The position numbers were made by a program, and so were the translations under genes. Of a stretch of DNA of 64,000 bases, positions 36,347 through 44,342 are shown in pieces. The stretch lies in assembly GCF_025420585.1 (NCBI RefSeq), contig NZ_JAOEGB010000030.1, positions 29,982-93,981 of the forward strand, in the 5' to 3' direction. The notes beneath the pieces are model-generated. The model was given only the letters and a program-made list of their open reading frames with translations. It was not told the origin of the DNA and ran no database searches. Origin of the DNA: Planotetraspora sp. A-T 1434 (GTDB lineage: Bacteria > Actinomycetota > Actinomycetes > Streptosporangiales > Streptosporangiaceae). Each line of letters begins with the position of its first letter. Position 1 is the stretch's first letter.

Positions 36347-36622
36347 TTGGGTGAGGTGCTGCTGAAGCACCTCGACAGCGGGGAACCGGTCCTGCGGGAG
36401 CTCTTTCCGCAGGTGCCCGATGCCGAGCTCCTGCGCCTGCGGGCGGCCATCGTCGCCGGAGCCCCCCGATCCGGGCCGGATCTGGTCATGGGGTTGCTCC
36501 ACGACCCGGTTCCCGCGCCCGGAGCCGAACGCCTGATGAGCAACTTCCCCGCGCCCGTCCGGTGGATCCGACCGTTACTGCTCAAGCGCTACCGAACCCA
36601 GAAGTCCGCACTGGGCCAGTGA
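36347..36622 (+). CDS. Hypothetical short protein, possibly a gene remnant
   Basis: A 91-codon frame starting with TTG. Its product has a regular helical charged pattern (E-V-L-L-K-H-L, L-R-E-L-F-P-Q-V-P-D-A-E) and good codon bias, which suggests it was once coding. I recognise no family. The lack of a usual start and the frame change from the preceding fragment argue for decay after integration. Confidence 0.3.
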   Translation: MGEVLLKHLDSGEPVLRELFPQVPDAELLRLRAAIVAGAPRSGPDLVMGLLHDPVPAPGAERLMSNFPAPVRWIRPLLLKRYRTQKSALGQ

Positions 36623-36862
36623 TGCCACCGCCGCGCTGCGGTGGCACGGCCCCGGCCCGCGGTGATCGTCGACCCGATGAAGTTGGAGCCGGAGGAATTC
36701 CAGCGAACCCTGTTCACGCTGCGACGCCTGACCGTCATCGTCACCTCTCACAGTCGCGCCACGGAGTGATGGCGCCCGCTCCGGGTAGAGGCGGGACCGC
36801 CGCGGAACAGGCCGCACGTCCCATCTGTTACATCGCGCCAAATTCAACCATCCACGTTTACC

Positions 36863-36891
36863 TTGCACACAATTAACTTTGTCGCTAGTGT
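36863..36891 (+). promoter_or_regulatory. SigA-like promoter for the secreted hydrolase
   Basis: TTGCAC at 36863-36868 and TAGTGT at 36886-36891 are 17 nt apart in an unusually AT-rich stretch 81 nt upstream of the hydrolase ATG. The pattern matches the actinobacterial TTGACR/TANNNT consensus. Confidence 0.55.
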
Positions 36892-36971
36892 TCCTGTCGT
36901 AGTCCTCGGGAGCCACCCCCGAGCCCCCCGAGCCGGCTCCTCGAGTCGCTCGCCTCCTAAGGAGAGTCACC

Positions 36972-37814
36972 ATGAACGGGAAGTCCTCGGCCCGCCCCTT
37001 CCGCACTCGCACCGCCCGTATCGGCGCCCTGGCCGCCGCCGCCGTGCTGGCCGCCACGCTTCCCACGGGTGCCGCCCAGGCCGCGCAGCCTCGGTCCGAT
37101 GGCAAGCCCACGATCGTGCTGGAACATGGCGCCTTCGCCGACACCTCGAGCTGGAATGGCGTGATCGAGCGTCTACGGCGCGATGGCTATCGGGTCGTCG
37201 CCGCGGCCAACCCGCTGCGCGGCCCCGAAGGCGACGCCGCCTACCTGCGTAGCATCGTGGACCACGTCCAGGGCCCCGTCGTGCTCGCCGGCCACTCCTA
37301 CGGCGGCTCCGTCATCAGCAAGGCCGCCGACCGGAACCCGAAGGTCAAGGCGCTTGTCTACATCGCCGCATTCATTCCCGAAGTCGGCGAGAGCGCGACG
37401 GAGCTTACGGGGAAATTCCCGGGCAGCACTCTGGCTTCCACGATCGACCCTGTGCCCTACAGCCTTCCCGATGGTGAGACCGGCACCGACCTGTACATCA
37501 AGCAGGACAAGTATCGCCAGCAGTTCGCCGCCGACGTCCCGGCGTCCGTCGCTGCCGTCGCGGCCGCCGGCCAGCGTCCCATCGCCGCCGCGGCGCTGGA
37601 GGAGAAGGCCACCGGGGCCGCCTGGAAGACCATCCCCTCCTGGACGCTGATCGCCTTGCAGGACCTGAACATCCCGCCCGAGGCGCAGCGCTTCATGGCC
37701 AAGCGCGCGCACTCCCACACCGTTGAGGTCAAGGCGTCCCACGCCGTCCCCGTCTCGCGCCCGGACGCCGTGACCCGCCTTATCGAGCAGGCCGCGAAGG
37801 CCACCGCGAAGTAA
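36972..37814 (+). CDS. Secreted alpha/beta hydrolase
   Basis: The 280-residue protein has a Sec signal peptide (arginine-rich n-region, alanine core, cleavage about A-Q-A near residue 37). The mature part is an alpha/beta hydrolase beginning I-V-L-E-H-G-A-F-A-D, with nucleophile serine in A-G-H-S-Y-G-G and a C-terminal histidine in K-A-S-H-A-V. AAGGAG precedes the ATG. The next gene encodes a paralogue without signal peptide that aligns along its whole length, so this is a tandem duplication with one exported copy. The substrate is unknown; relatives are annotated as esterases. Confidence 0.9.
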   Translation: MNGKSSARPFRTRTARIGALAAAAVLAATLPTGAAQAAQPRSDGKPTIVLEHGAFADTSSWNGVIERLRRDGYRVVAAANPLRGPEGDAAYLRSIVDHVQGPVVLAGHSYGGSVISKAADRNPKVKALVYIAAFIPEVGESATELTGKFPGSTLASTIDPVPYSLPDGETGTDLYIKQDKYRQQFAADVPASVAAVAAAGQRPIAAAALEEKATGAAWKTIPSWTLIALQDLNIPPEAQRFMAKRAHSHTVEVKASHAVPVSRPDAVTRLIEQAAKATAK

Positions 37815-37912
37815 GGCGCCCGGCGAGGCGCCCACGCCGCCGGGGCCTCCGTCACCCAGGCCCTCGCATTCATTCACACCGCACTGTCCGCCTGACCCTC
37901 TGGAGGGAAACC

Positions 37913-38638
37913 ATGACCCCCGTACCCGGTACCGCAGAGCCGACCGTCGTCCTGGTCCACGGCGCGTTCGCCGAGTCCGCGAGCTGGAACGGCGTCATAC
38001 GCCGCCTGCACGCCGCCGGCATCCCGGCCATCGCCGCCGCCAACCCCATCCGCAGCCTCTCCGGCGACGCCGCCTTCGTGTCGGCCATCCTCGCCAGCCT
38101 GGAAGGGCCCATCGTCCTAGTCGGCCACTCTTACGGCGGCGCCGTCATATCCAACGCCGCCCTGGACAACGACCAGGTCAAAGCCCTGGTGTTCGTCGCC
38201 GCCTTCGCCCCCGAGGAGGGGGAGAGCATCGGCGAGCTGTCCGGCCGCTACCCCGGCTCCACGCTCGGCGACACGCTCACCACCGTGGCGCTGCCCGACG
38301 GCACCACCGACCTGTACATCCGCCAGGACAAGTACCACCAGCAGTTCGCCGCCGACGTCGCCCCCGAGCAGGCCGCCCTGGACGCCGTCACCCAGCGGCC
38401 GCTCAACGACACCGCGCTCAACGAGGGCTCGGGCCGGCCGGCGTGGACGTCTATCCCGTCCTGGTTCGTCATCCCCGAACTGGACTACAACATCCCGCCG
38501 CAGGCGCAGCGCTTCATGGCCGAGCGGGCCGGGTCCAGGGAAACTGTGGAGGTCCCGGGAGCCTCGCACGCTGTCCCGGTTTCCCATCCCGACACGATCG
38601 CCGAGATCATCCTCAAGGCCGTCAAGCACGTGCAGTGA
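37913..38638 (+). CDS. Cytoplasmic alpha/beta hydrolase, paralogue of the preceding gene
   Basis: The 241-residue protein closely tracks the previous gene product: V-L-V-H-G-A-F-A-E-S-A-S-W-N-G-V, nucleophile in V-G-H-S-Y-G-G and the C-terminal G-A-S-H-A-V. It has no signal peptide, so it should stay in the cytosol. GGAGGG precedes the ATG at good distance, and 98 nt separate the genes, consistent with one transcript. Keeping both an exported and an internal copy suggests one substrate class handled on both sides of the membrane. Confidence 0.9.
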   Translation: MTPVPGTAEPTVVLVHGAFAESASWNGVIRRLHAAGIPAIAAANPIRSLSGDAAFVSAILASLEGPIVLVGHSYGGAVISNAALDNDQVKALVFVAAFAPEEGESIGELSGRYPGSTLGDTLTTVALPDGTTDLYIRQDKYHQQFAADVAPEQAALDAVTQRPLNDTALNEGSGRPAWTSIPSWFVIPELDYNIPPQAQRFMAERAGSRETVEVPGASHAVPVSHPDTIAEIILKAVKHVQ

Positions 38639-38780
38639 CGCTCAGCGCGAACTCATGCTGATTACGCTGGGCGGCGCGATAACACCTTGGGGAAGCTCAC
38701 CGGCGAGCCCTGACTGAGCGAGATCCGAAAGGATCGGGCACGTAGCGGGGGGCCGAAAGATCGACGAGTCTTCAACAATC

Positions 38781-38819
38781 AAGGCCCAGGTCGGGAGCAT
38801 GTCGCTGACCTGGGCCTTT
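38781..38819. terminator. Terminator hairpin of attachment copy B
   Basis: A perfect 12-bp stem, AAGGCCCAGGTC with GACCTGGGCCTT, around a 14-nt loop, flanked by T on the right. It lies 6 nt from the tRNA-Gly fragment and in the orientation of that tRNA's 3' end, so it is most likely the tRNA's own terminator copied together with it. Confidence 0.75.
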
Positions 38820-38825
38820 CGTGTG

Positions 38826-38864
38826 GAGCGGGGTGACGGGAATTAAGCCCGATCAGCTTGGGAA
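38826..38864 (-). repeat. tRNA-Gly 3'-half fragment, copy B
   Basis: This 39-nt stretch matches copies C and D at both ends (GAGCGGGGTGACGGGAAT and CAGCTTGGGAA) but has lost about three bases and mutated in the T-loop, so it cannot fold as a tRNA 3' half any more. It reads as an aged attachment site. Confidence 0.7.
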
Positions 38865-38964
38865 GACTTGCGAGATCGCGTTATGCGAGCTCGGGAAACA
38901 CTCTCCTGGGCCTACGGCGGTCGAGTCACCGTAACTCCCCCTGGGTCCCGCTGATCGCCGAGCG

Positions 38965-38986
38965 AACGGGCACGCAACGGGCATGT
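38965..38986. repeat. Tandem 11-bp repeat near attachment copy B
   Basis: Two adjacent 11-bp units AACGGGCACGC and AACGGGCATGT differ at two positions. They lie 100 nt from the tRNA fragment on the same side as in copies A and C. Probable integrase arm-type sites by position and form. Confidence 0.5.
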
Positions 38987-39349
38987 CTGTCTTCTGCGGC
39001 CCTCAGCCGTACCAAGCAACTTGAATGATCTCCACCAGACGCCGGCACTCGACGATCAGGTGGGTAGCCATGCCTGATCCGCCGGCACCGAACGTCTGGG
39101 TCCGCATCGGGATGTCGGGCCGGCCTGCCTCGGGTGCTCGTGGGTGCGCGGCAGCGTCGTCAACGCCGACGGAATTCACCGAGCTCTTGCCCGACGTTGT
39201 CGTCCATCGAAGCCATGCGGTCAACCGATCTGTGCGGTCGAGGGCCTTCCGGGCGGCCTCAGATGAGATCCGCCGGAATCTCAGGTTCTTGCCAAGAAGC
39301 ATCCCTATCGTCCTGCGGGCCACGTTCGCTCACACGAAAGGGTTCACCC

Positions 39350-39874
39350 ATGCGGCGACGCACCCTCATCCCCGCTGTCCTGGGCGCGACTCTGATCGGC
39401 GCGACGCTGATCAGTGCCTCTCCCGCCTCCGCCACGACCAGCGGCACCTGTGAAAAGGCCGCCTGGATCGGCGAGGTTCAGGGCAGACCGACCGGCCTCG
39501 GTCCCGGCTCCCGCAGCGGCGACTACTTCTGGCACGACAGCTACGGCTTCCACCTGCGCGTCACCCAGAAGCACAGCAAGGCCCAGTCCTACTCGGGCAC
39601 GATCACCTCGAATACCCCGATTGTCGGCTTCCAGTGGGTCAAGCTGGAGAAGCAGGACAAGATCGCACTGTCGGCCGACAAGCTCACGATCACCTTCGCG
39701 CTGGTGAACCACGGCCTGATCGACGGCTTCGACTTCAAGACCTCCTGCGCCGACAGCCTCACGGTCTCCGACCTGAAGATCAACGGCAACGCGCAGCCGA
39801 CGGGCAAGGTCTACCTGGGCAAGCACCGCCAGCACCCGGCCTCAATCCCGTTCACGGTGCACCGTAAGGCCTAA
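39350..39874 (+). CDS. Secreted protein of unknown function
   Basis: The 174-residue protein has a clear Sec signal (M-R-R-R-T-L-I-P, hydrophobic core, cleavage near A-S-A about residue 29). The mature domain is rich in Thr, Ser, Lys and Gly and probably beta-structured, with two cysteines (about residues 34 and 127) that could form a disulfide. GAAAGG lies about 8 nt before the ATG. I recognise no family. It lies 60 nt upstream of the two-component system genes and may be sensed or controlled by them. Confidence 0.75.
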   Translation: MRRRTLIPAVLGATLIGATLISASPASATTSGTCEKAAWIGEVQGRPTGLGPGSRSGDYFWHDSYGFHLRVTQKHSKAQSYSGTITSNTPIVGFQWVKLEKQDKIALSADKLTITFALVNHGLIDGFDFKTSCADSLTVSDLKINGNAQPTGKVYLGKHRQHPASIPFTVHRKA

Positions 39875-39934
39875 TATGCCGGCTCCGGCCGTGATCCCCG
39901 TACGATGTCGGGCCACGGCCGGAGGAGGAAGCAG

Positions 39935-40627
39935 ATGGGCGCACACCGGATTCTGGTGGTGGACGACGACCCGGCCATCCTGCGGGTGCTGCGGCGCGGG
40001 CTCACCCTGGAGGGTTTCGCCGTGGAGGCCGCCGACAGTGGCCATGCCGCACTGGAGATCGCCGATCGGGTCGACGCCATCGTCCTGGACGTCTCGATGT
40101 CCGGCATGTCGGGCATCGAGGTGTGCGCCGAACTGCGCCGTCGCGGTTCCGAGGTGCCGATCCTGATGTTGTCGGCACTGGACGAGGTGGCCGACCGTGT
40201 GGCCGGTCTGACGGCCGGGGCCGACGACTACATGGTCAAGCCCTTCGACCTGACCGAACTGGGGCTCCGGCTGCGGGCTCTGCTGCGCAGGTCCGGTGCC
40301 ACGACCGCGGGAGCCCCCGGCTCGGCCGTCCGTGTCGGCGACCTGGTCCTGGACACGGCCGGCCGCGACGCCGTCCTCGGCGGCAGGCCGCTGGCTCTGA
40401 CCAGGCGCGAGTTCGATCTGCTCGAGGTGCTGGTCAGGAACGCCGGCATCGTCCTGTCGCGCGAGGTCCTACTTGAACGTGTCTGGGGCTACGACTTCGC
40501 GGTCACCCACAACGCGGTCGAGACGTTCGTCGGCTACCTGCGTCGCAAACTGGAGGCCGCCGGCGAGCCGCGCAGGCTGGAGACAGTCAGGGGAGTGGGC
40601 TACGTCTTGCGGGGCCGTCCGTCATGA
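39935..40627 (+). CDS. OmpR/PhoB-type response regulator
   Basis: The 230-residue regulator starts at ATG 39935, behind GGAGGAAG. The receiver domain (1-115) shows the acidic pair in V-V-D-D-D-P, phospho-acceptor Asp52 in I-V-L-D-V-S and lysine in M-V-K-P-F-D. A winged-helix effector domain follows, with R-E-F-D-L-L-E-V-L and the late V-E-T-F-V-G-Y-L-R-R-K-L. Its stop overlaps the sensor kinase start by four bases, so both are translated together. Target genes are unknown; the secreted-protein gene just upstream is a candidate. Confidence 0.95.
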   Translation: MGAHRILVVDDDPAILRVLRRGLTLEGFAVEAADSGHAALEIADRVDAIVLDVSMSGMSGIEVCAELRRRGSEVPILMLSALDEVADRVAGLTAGADDYMVKPFDLTELGLRLRALLRRSGATTAGAPGSAVRVGDLVLDTAGRDAVLGGRPLALTRREFDLLEVLVRNAGIVLSREVLLERVWGYDFAVTHNAVETFVGYLRRKLEAAGEPRRLETVRGVGYVLRGRPS

Positions 40628-42057
40628 GGCTGTCGACCCGGTTCGCTTTGTACCTGGCCGTCATGGTCCCGCTGCTCGTCGGCCTGTCGGGCCTGCTGAT
40701 CATCCGCCTGTCGATCAACGACCTGTACGCCGAACGCGACCTGCGGCTGGCCCAGCGCATGCAGTCCCTCAAATCCCTCGCCCTGACGTATGCCCGGCGC
40801 GAGGCCGCCCCCGCGGGCACGAGCCGCGCGGCGAGGATGCGCGTCACGTCGACGGCCACCGGCCAGACGACGGAGGGCGTCTACGTGGCCCCTGCCGAGG
40901 GCGACCCGCTGATCACGGGCACCGTCCCGGCGTCCCTGCCCACGCCGGCGCCCGGCCCCGCGACCTCGCCGGACGGCGCCTGGCGCTACGCGAGCACCGC
41001 CCTGGGGGTCAACGGCAGATGGGGGCGCCTCTGGGTCTTCGAGCAGGAGGCCCCACTGACCGGCCAGATCTCCCGCCTCTACCGCCAGCACCTGATCGTG
41101 ACGCTGATCGCCCTGGCGGTCGGCGCGACGACGGGCCTGGCCCTCGGCCGTTTCGCGCTGCGCCCGCTTATGCGTCTGACGAAGGACGCGGCGGCCGTGG
41201 ACGTACGTGCTGGGGAAGGTCGCCTGACCCGCGACTCGCGTGTGCCGGAGATCGACGAGCTGGCGGGCCTGGTGAACGGCATCCTGGACCGCCGCGACGA
41301 GGCCGTCCACCGCACCGCCGAGGCCCTGGAAACGGCCCGCGCCTTCGCCGCGACCGCCGCCCACGAACTGCGCACCCCGTTGACGAGCATGGGTGCCAAC
41401 ATTGCCCTGCTGAGCTATCCCAACCTGCCGCCGGAGGACCGCGGGGAGGTCATCCGCGACCTGGCCAGCGAACAGGCCCGCGTGGAACGCCTGATCACGA
41501 TGCTGAGGCAGCTGGCCAGGGGCGAACTGATGGAACCCGACTCCCTGAAGGAGGTCGACCTGGCGGGCCTGAGCGGAGTGGCCGTACACGAGGCCACCCG
41601 CCGCCACCCCCACGCGCGGATCGTCGCCCACCTCCCCGACCAGGCGATCGTCCGCGGCTGGGCCGAGGGCCTGCGCGTGATCGTCGACAACCTCCTGGAC
41701 AACGCGGCCGTCCACGGTGTGGGCCGGCTGGGCACCGTCCGCATCGACCTGACGGTGAAGGTGGAGGGCACCTTCGCCCTCCTGCAAGTGGCCGACGACG
41801 GCCCCGGCATGCCCTTGGAGCTCCACCAGGAGGCCTTCAACCGCTTCAGCCGCCGGGCCGGCAGCCCTGGATCGGGCCTGGGCCTGACCTTGATCCACCA
41901 GCAGGTCGTCCTGCACGGTGGCAAGGTGGAGATCGAACCCCAGTCCAAGTCCCGCCCAGGAACGGGTTTGTCGGTAGTGGTCCAACTTCCCATCTCCTGG
42001 CGTCCGGACGGCCCCAGCGACGGCTTGTCCTGGTTGTCGGCGCACCAGAAACTCTAA
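40624..42057 (+). CDS. Sensor histidine kinase
   Basis: The 477-residue membrane kinase has a first span near residues 9-29, an extracytoplasmic domain (30-155), a second span (about 160-180), a HAMP linker, a dimerisation helix with phospho-acceptor His247 in A-A-H-E-L-R-T-P-L, and a HATPase domain with D-N-L-L-D-N-A-A-V and D-D-G-P-G-M. The C-terminus is immediately followed by a truncated integrase on the opposite strand (3' ends abut around 42054), so an integration or deletion breakpoint lies right behind this gene. The reading frame itself looks complete. Confidence 0.94.
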   Translation: MRLSTRFALYLAVMVPLLVGLSGLLIIRLSINDLYAERDLRLAQRMQSLKSLALTYARREAAPAGTSRAARMRVTSTATGQTTEGVYVAPAEGDPLITGTVPASLPTPAPGPATSPDGAWRYASTALGVNGRWGRLWVFEQEAPLTGQISRLYRQHLIVTLIALAVGATTGLALGRFALRPLMRLTKDAAAVDVRAGEGRLTRDSRVPEIDELAGLVNGILDRRDEAVHRTAEALETARAFAATAAHELRTPLTSMGANIALLSYPNLPPEDRGEVIRDLASEQARVERLITMLRQLARGELMEPDSLKEVDLAGLSGVAVHEATRRHPHARIVAHLPDQAIVRGWAEGLRVIVDNLLDNAAVHGVGRLGTVRIDLTVKVEGTFALLQVADDGPGMPLELHQEAFNRFSRRAGSPGSGLGLTLIHQQVVLHGGKVEIEPQSKSRPGTGLSVVVQLPISWRPDGPSDGLSWLSAHQKL

Positions 42058-42407
42058 GATCTTCCGCGTACTCCGATAGCCGGAACGCCGCCAGCACGGA
42101 CAACTACGCACGTGTTGCGCAGCCCGCGCTCATAGTCGTGGCGGGTGCGCTCCGCGATTCCGGACTTGCTCGCGATGAAGGCCAGCGCGTAGTCGGCGAA
42201 CAGTGGCGTGCGCGGTGTCTCCGTCGCAGGGACGGGTTCCGGCCACTGGTGGGCGGAAGCCTCGACCGCGTGCTTGAAGGCGATCGCTTCGCCGTAGGCA
42301 TGGAAGGTCCGCGACTGCGGGCGGCCGTGCCGGCCGCCGCCGAGCCGCCACCAGATCCGGTAGCTTGGGGCGCCGCTCTTGCGGACGCACACCTCGATGG
42401 ACGCCAT
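42054..42407 (-). pseudogene. Tyrosine-recombinase (integrase) N-terminal fragment
   Basis: From the ATG at 42407 the frame reads about 105 residues that match the N-terminal part of actinobacterial integrases: an arm-binding domain start M-A-S-I-E-V-C-V-R-K, R-T-F-H-A-Y-G-E-A, then the core-binding SAM-like segment with R-T-R-H-D-Y-E-R-G-L. The catalytic domain (R-H-R-Y) is missing; homology stops at about 42090, just behind the sensor kinase gene. The remnant points away from attachment copy C, which lies 136 nt upstream of its start. Confidence 0.75.
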
Positions 42408-42542
42408 GTCCGGCCGCGTTTCCACAGCCGCGATTCCTGACGCCTGGCAGCGCACCAACGTGCACCCACAGGTGCACCCAGAGAACGAGGCCTGCCCCAC
42501 AATTCGATCAAGGAAAGGCCAGGTCGGGGGCCGTGCAAGCGT

Positions 42543-42584
42543 GGAGCGGGCGACGGGAATCGAACCCGCGCTGTCAGCTTGGGA
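42543..42584 (-). repeat. tRNA-Gly 3'-half fragment, copy C
   Basis: The 42 nt are identical to copy D except for one base (by eye 41 of 42). On the minus strand they give anticodon-stem 3' side, variable loop, intact T-arm (GCGGGTTCGATTCCCG) and acceptor 3' strand. The D-arm and 5' acceptor strand are missing, so this is not a functional tRNA. It shows a recent attachment event. Confidence 0.8.
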
Positions 42585-42686
42585 ACCATCTACTGATCTT
42601 GGTCCTCTGACCTGGGAAATCAGGGATGCAGATCAGGCCGGTCGAGTGACCGTGAGTATCCATGAATGACCCCGGCCGCCAACCTG

Positions 42687-42707
42687 TTCTGGCACGCATC
42701 TGGCACG
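42687..42707. repeat. Tandem repeat TCTGGCACGC x2 near attachment copy C
   Basis: Two identical 10-bp units with an 11-bp period lie about 100 nt from the tRNA fragment. Same spacing and similar form as in copies A and B; probable integrase arm-type binding sites. Confidence 0.5.
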
Positions 42708-42897
42708 CGACAAGGCCCTGGCCTCTTCCTCATCGTGATCACGCCAGTCGCCGCCCACGACTTGCAGCACCCCGTTGTAGCGCATGAAAGCCGGAGGCAG
42801 AGTGACCCTCATGATCGAGATCGACGGGCCTTCCTGGTCCATTCCAGCCGGATCTTGTAGATCGTCGCTCGGAGTCAGGAGTGAGTACGCTCCCGGG

Positions 42898-43920
42898 TGG
42901 CTACGGATCATGGAATGGCGGAGCAGGTCTCGGAGTCGCAGTTCCCGCCGAGGCGGGTAGCTGGTCCAGGGCGTGGCTGGTACCGAGGTGACTGCCATGT
43001 GCATTCGGTTTACTCGACCGACGGAGAGCTGACGCCGGAGCAGCTTGCGACCGGTGCCCGTGCGGCGGGGGCTTGACTTCATCGCGACCACCGAGCACAA
43101 CACCGCCGATGCGAACGGCGCCTGGGGTTTCGCTCGCCAGCGACGATTTGCTAGTGATCCTTGGCCAAGAGGTCACCAGCCAGACCGGGCACTGGCTGGC
43201 GCTTGGCATCCATCCGGGACAGGTGGTCGACTGGCGGTATCGCGTACGCGACGACGTGATAGATCAGCATCTGGATCAGGTACATCAAGCCGGTGGGCTA
43301 TGCGTAGCGGCCCACCCGCACGCGCCGTACCCCTCTGGCGTCTTCATGTACCCATACCAGGGGTTTGACGTAGTGGAGGTGTGGAACGGGCTGTGGACCT
43401 CCAGCGAGCCGTGGAACGCAGACAATGAGGCGGCGCTGGCGGAATGGGGTCGCAGCCTGGCCTGCGACATCCACAGTGGACAGTGGCGGCCGGCGATGGG
43501 CAACAGCGACACCCACCTGGAGGGCCAGATCGGCACGCCGCACACCGTCGTGCTAGCCGAGGAGCTGAGTAGTGACGCAGCCCTCGCCGGCATTCGTGCC
43601 GGCCACACCTGGATCGCCGAATCGGCCACGATTGAGCTATCGCTCAAGATCTCTGCTGGTGATCGCAGTGCCGACATCGGGGAGCGGCTGGAGACCTGCA
43701 GTGGATCGGCAGTGGTACGGGTGGACGTGCGTGGTGTGCCATCCGGCACTGTCAACTTTCACACCGTTCGGGTAAGGTGCACCGCGAATCGTTGCCCAGC
43801 GATGGATCAGGTGTCTTGGAGTGGCGCACCAACGCGGAGGAATCGGCGTTCGTCCGCGTCGAGGTACCCCATCCCAGAGGTCACATGGCGGCGCTCACCA
43901 ACCCCATCATCCTGGCCTGA
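42898..43920 (+). pseudogene. CehA/McbA-type PHP metallohydrolase pseudogene with three frameshifts
   Basis: Joining three frames restores a PHP-domain hydrolase: R-G-D-C-H-V-H-S-V-Y-S-T-D-G-E-L-T (metal site H-x-H), then D-F-I-A-T-T-E-H-N, V-A-H/A-A-H-P-H-A-P-Y, and M-G-N-S-D-T-H late in the protein. Breaks lie near 43070 (an extra G in a G run), near 43130, and near 43770; after the last break the correct frame runs to the TGA at 43918. The N-terminus before 42898 is uncertain. Relatives are extracytoplasmic or cytosolic metal-dependent phosphoesterases. Three independent shifts show the gene is dead. Confidence 0.75.
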
Positions 43921-44027
43921 AATCTGCGATGCCGGCGCGCTGATCGCTGCCCCAATGCGCCCTGCTGGGCGGTCGGCGTTCCGGGGCTGCACTTCCATGA
44001 TCTCTGTCACGGTGAAACATGACTGCG

Positions 44028-44308
44028 GCGGTTCGGGAGCCGGGCTCAAGGACCTCATGGCGCGGATGGAGCACGACAACGTCCGAGCAGCGATGATCTA
44101 TCAGCACGCCGTACGCGGCGCCGACAGGGCGATCACCGAAGCGATCACCGACGCGATCGCCGACGCGATCGACAAGCAGCTCCAAGCGCGGGACGCCGGC
44201 GAGGCCGATGAGGGTAACCACAGAGCTAACGAGTTGGTGCGCGATAGTAGCGAGGCGCGCAGGCGGTTATCCGGTTGGCTCTGGCTGGAGATCGAGATCG
44301 TGGCGTGA
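44028..44308 (+). pseudogene. Tyrosine-recombinase (integrase) C-terminal fragment
   Basis: The frame contains the last part of an integrase catalytic domain: L-K-D-L-M-A-R-M-E-H-D-N-V, followed by the nucleophile tyrosine in A-M-I-Y-Q-H-A. The upstream arginine and histidine motifs are missing, and the region before it belongs to the dead CehA-type gene. After the tyrosine, a 12-bp tandem repeat (GCGATCRCCGAC type) lengthens the tail. Orientation is opposite to the N-terminal fragment at 42054-42407. It may belong to a different integrase. Confidence 0.7.
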
Positions 44309-44342
44309 CGGCTCTTGGGGGCTGCGATGCGAGGATGGAGGG

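Larger units (their letters stand above)
36150..36971. other. Mostly decayed region with short ORF fragments
   Basis: About 820 nt with several short plus-strand frames that read like pieces of broken genes: 36171-36365, 36347-36622 and a 35-codon frame at 36662-36769. None has a convincing Shine-Dalgarno and the first two overlap in different frames. The only clear signal is the promoter-like pair at 36863-36891. Confidence 0.5.
38639..39349. other. Non-coding attachment region B and flanks
   Basis: About 710 nt without a supported gene. It holds a GNRA-loop hairpin GATCC-GAAA-GGATC at 38722-38735, a near-repeat of its loop side at 38753, the terminator and tRNA fragment of copy B, and a tandem 11-bp repeat. 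A minus-strand frame at 39003-39104 reads protein-like for about 30 residues but has no start signal. Confidence 0.6.
42408..42897. other. Non-coding attachment region C
   Basis: About 490 nt between the integrase fragment and the CehA-type pseudogene. It contains a half terminator stem (AAAGGCCAGGTC at 42513-42524, without its right arm), tRNA fragment C and a tandem repeat at 42687-42707. No supported gene lies here, though the pseudogene may once have begun further upstream. Confidence 0.6.

Noticed and set aside
38722..38763. Hairpin GATCC-GAAA-GGATC with a nearby near-repeat as a structured RNA
   Set aside because: A five-bp stem with a GNRA loop can arise by chance, and no larger conserved fold is visible.
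39003..39323. Minus-strand frame whose last 30 residues look protein-like
   Set aside because: The first part has no coding character and there is no start signal. It may be the tail of a lost gene, but I cannot support it as a feature.
42543..42584. A functional tRNA-Gly at copy C (also considered for copy D)
   Set aside because: Only the 3' half is present. The 5' acceptor strand, D-arm and anticodon 5' side are missing on the expected side, so no cloverleaf can form.
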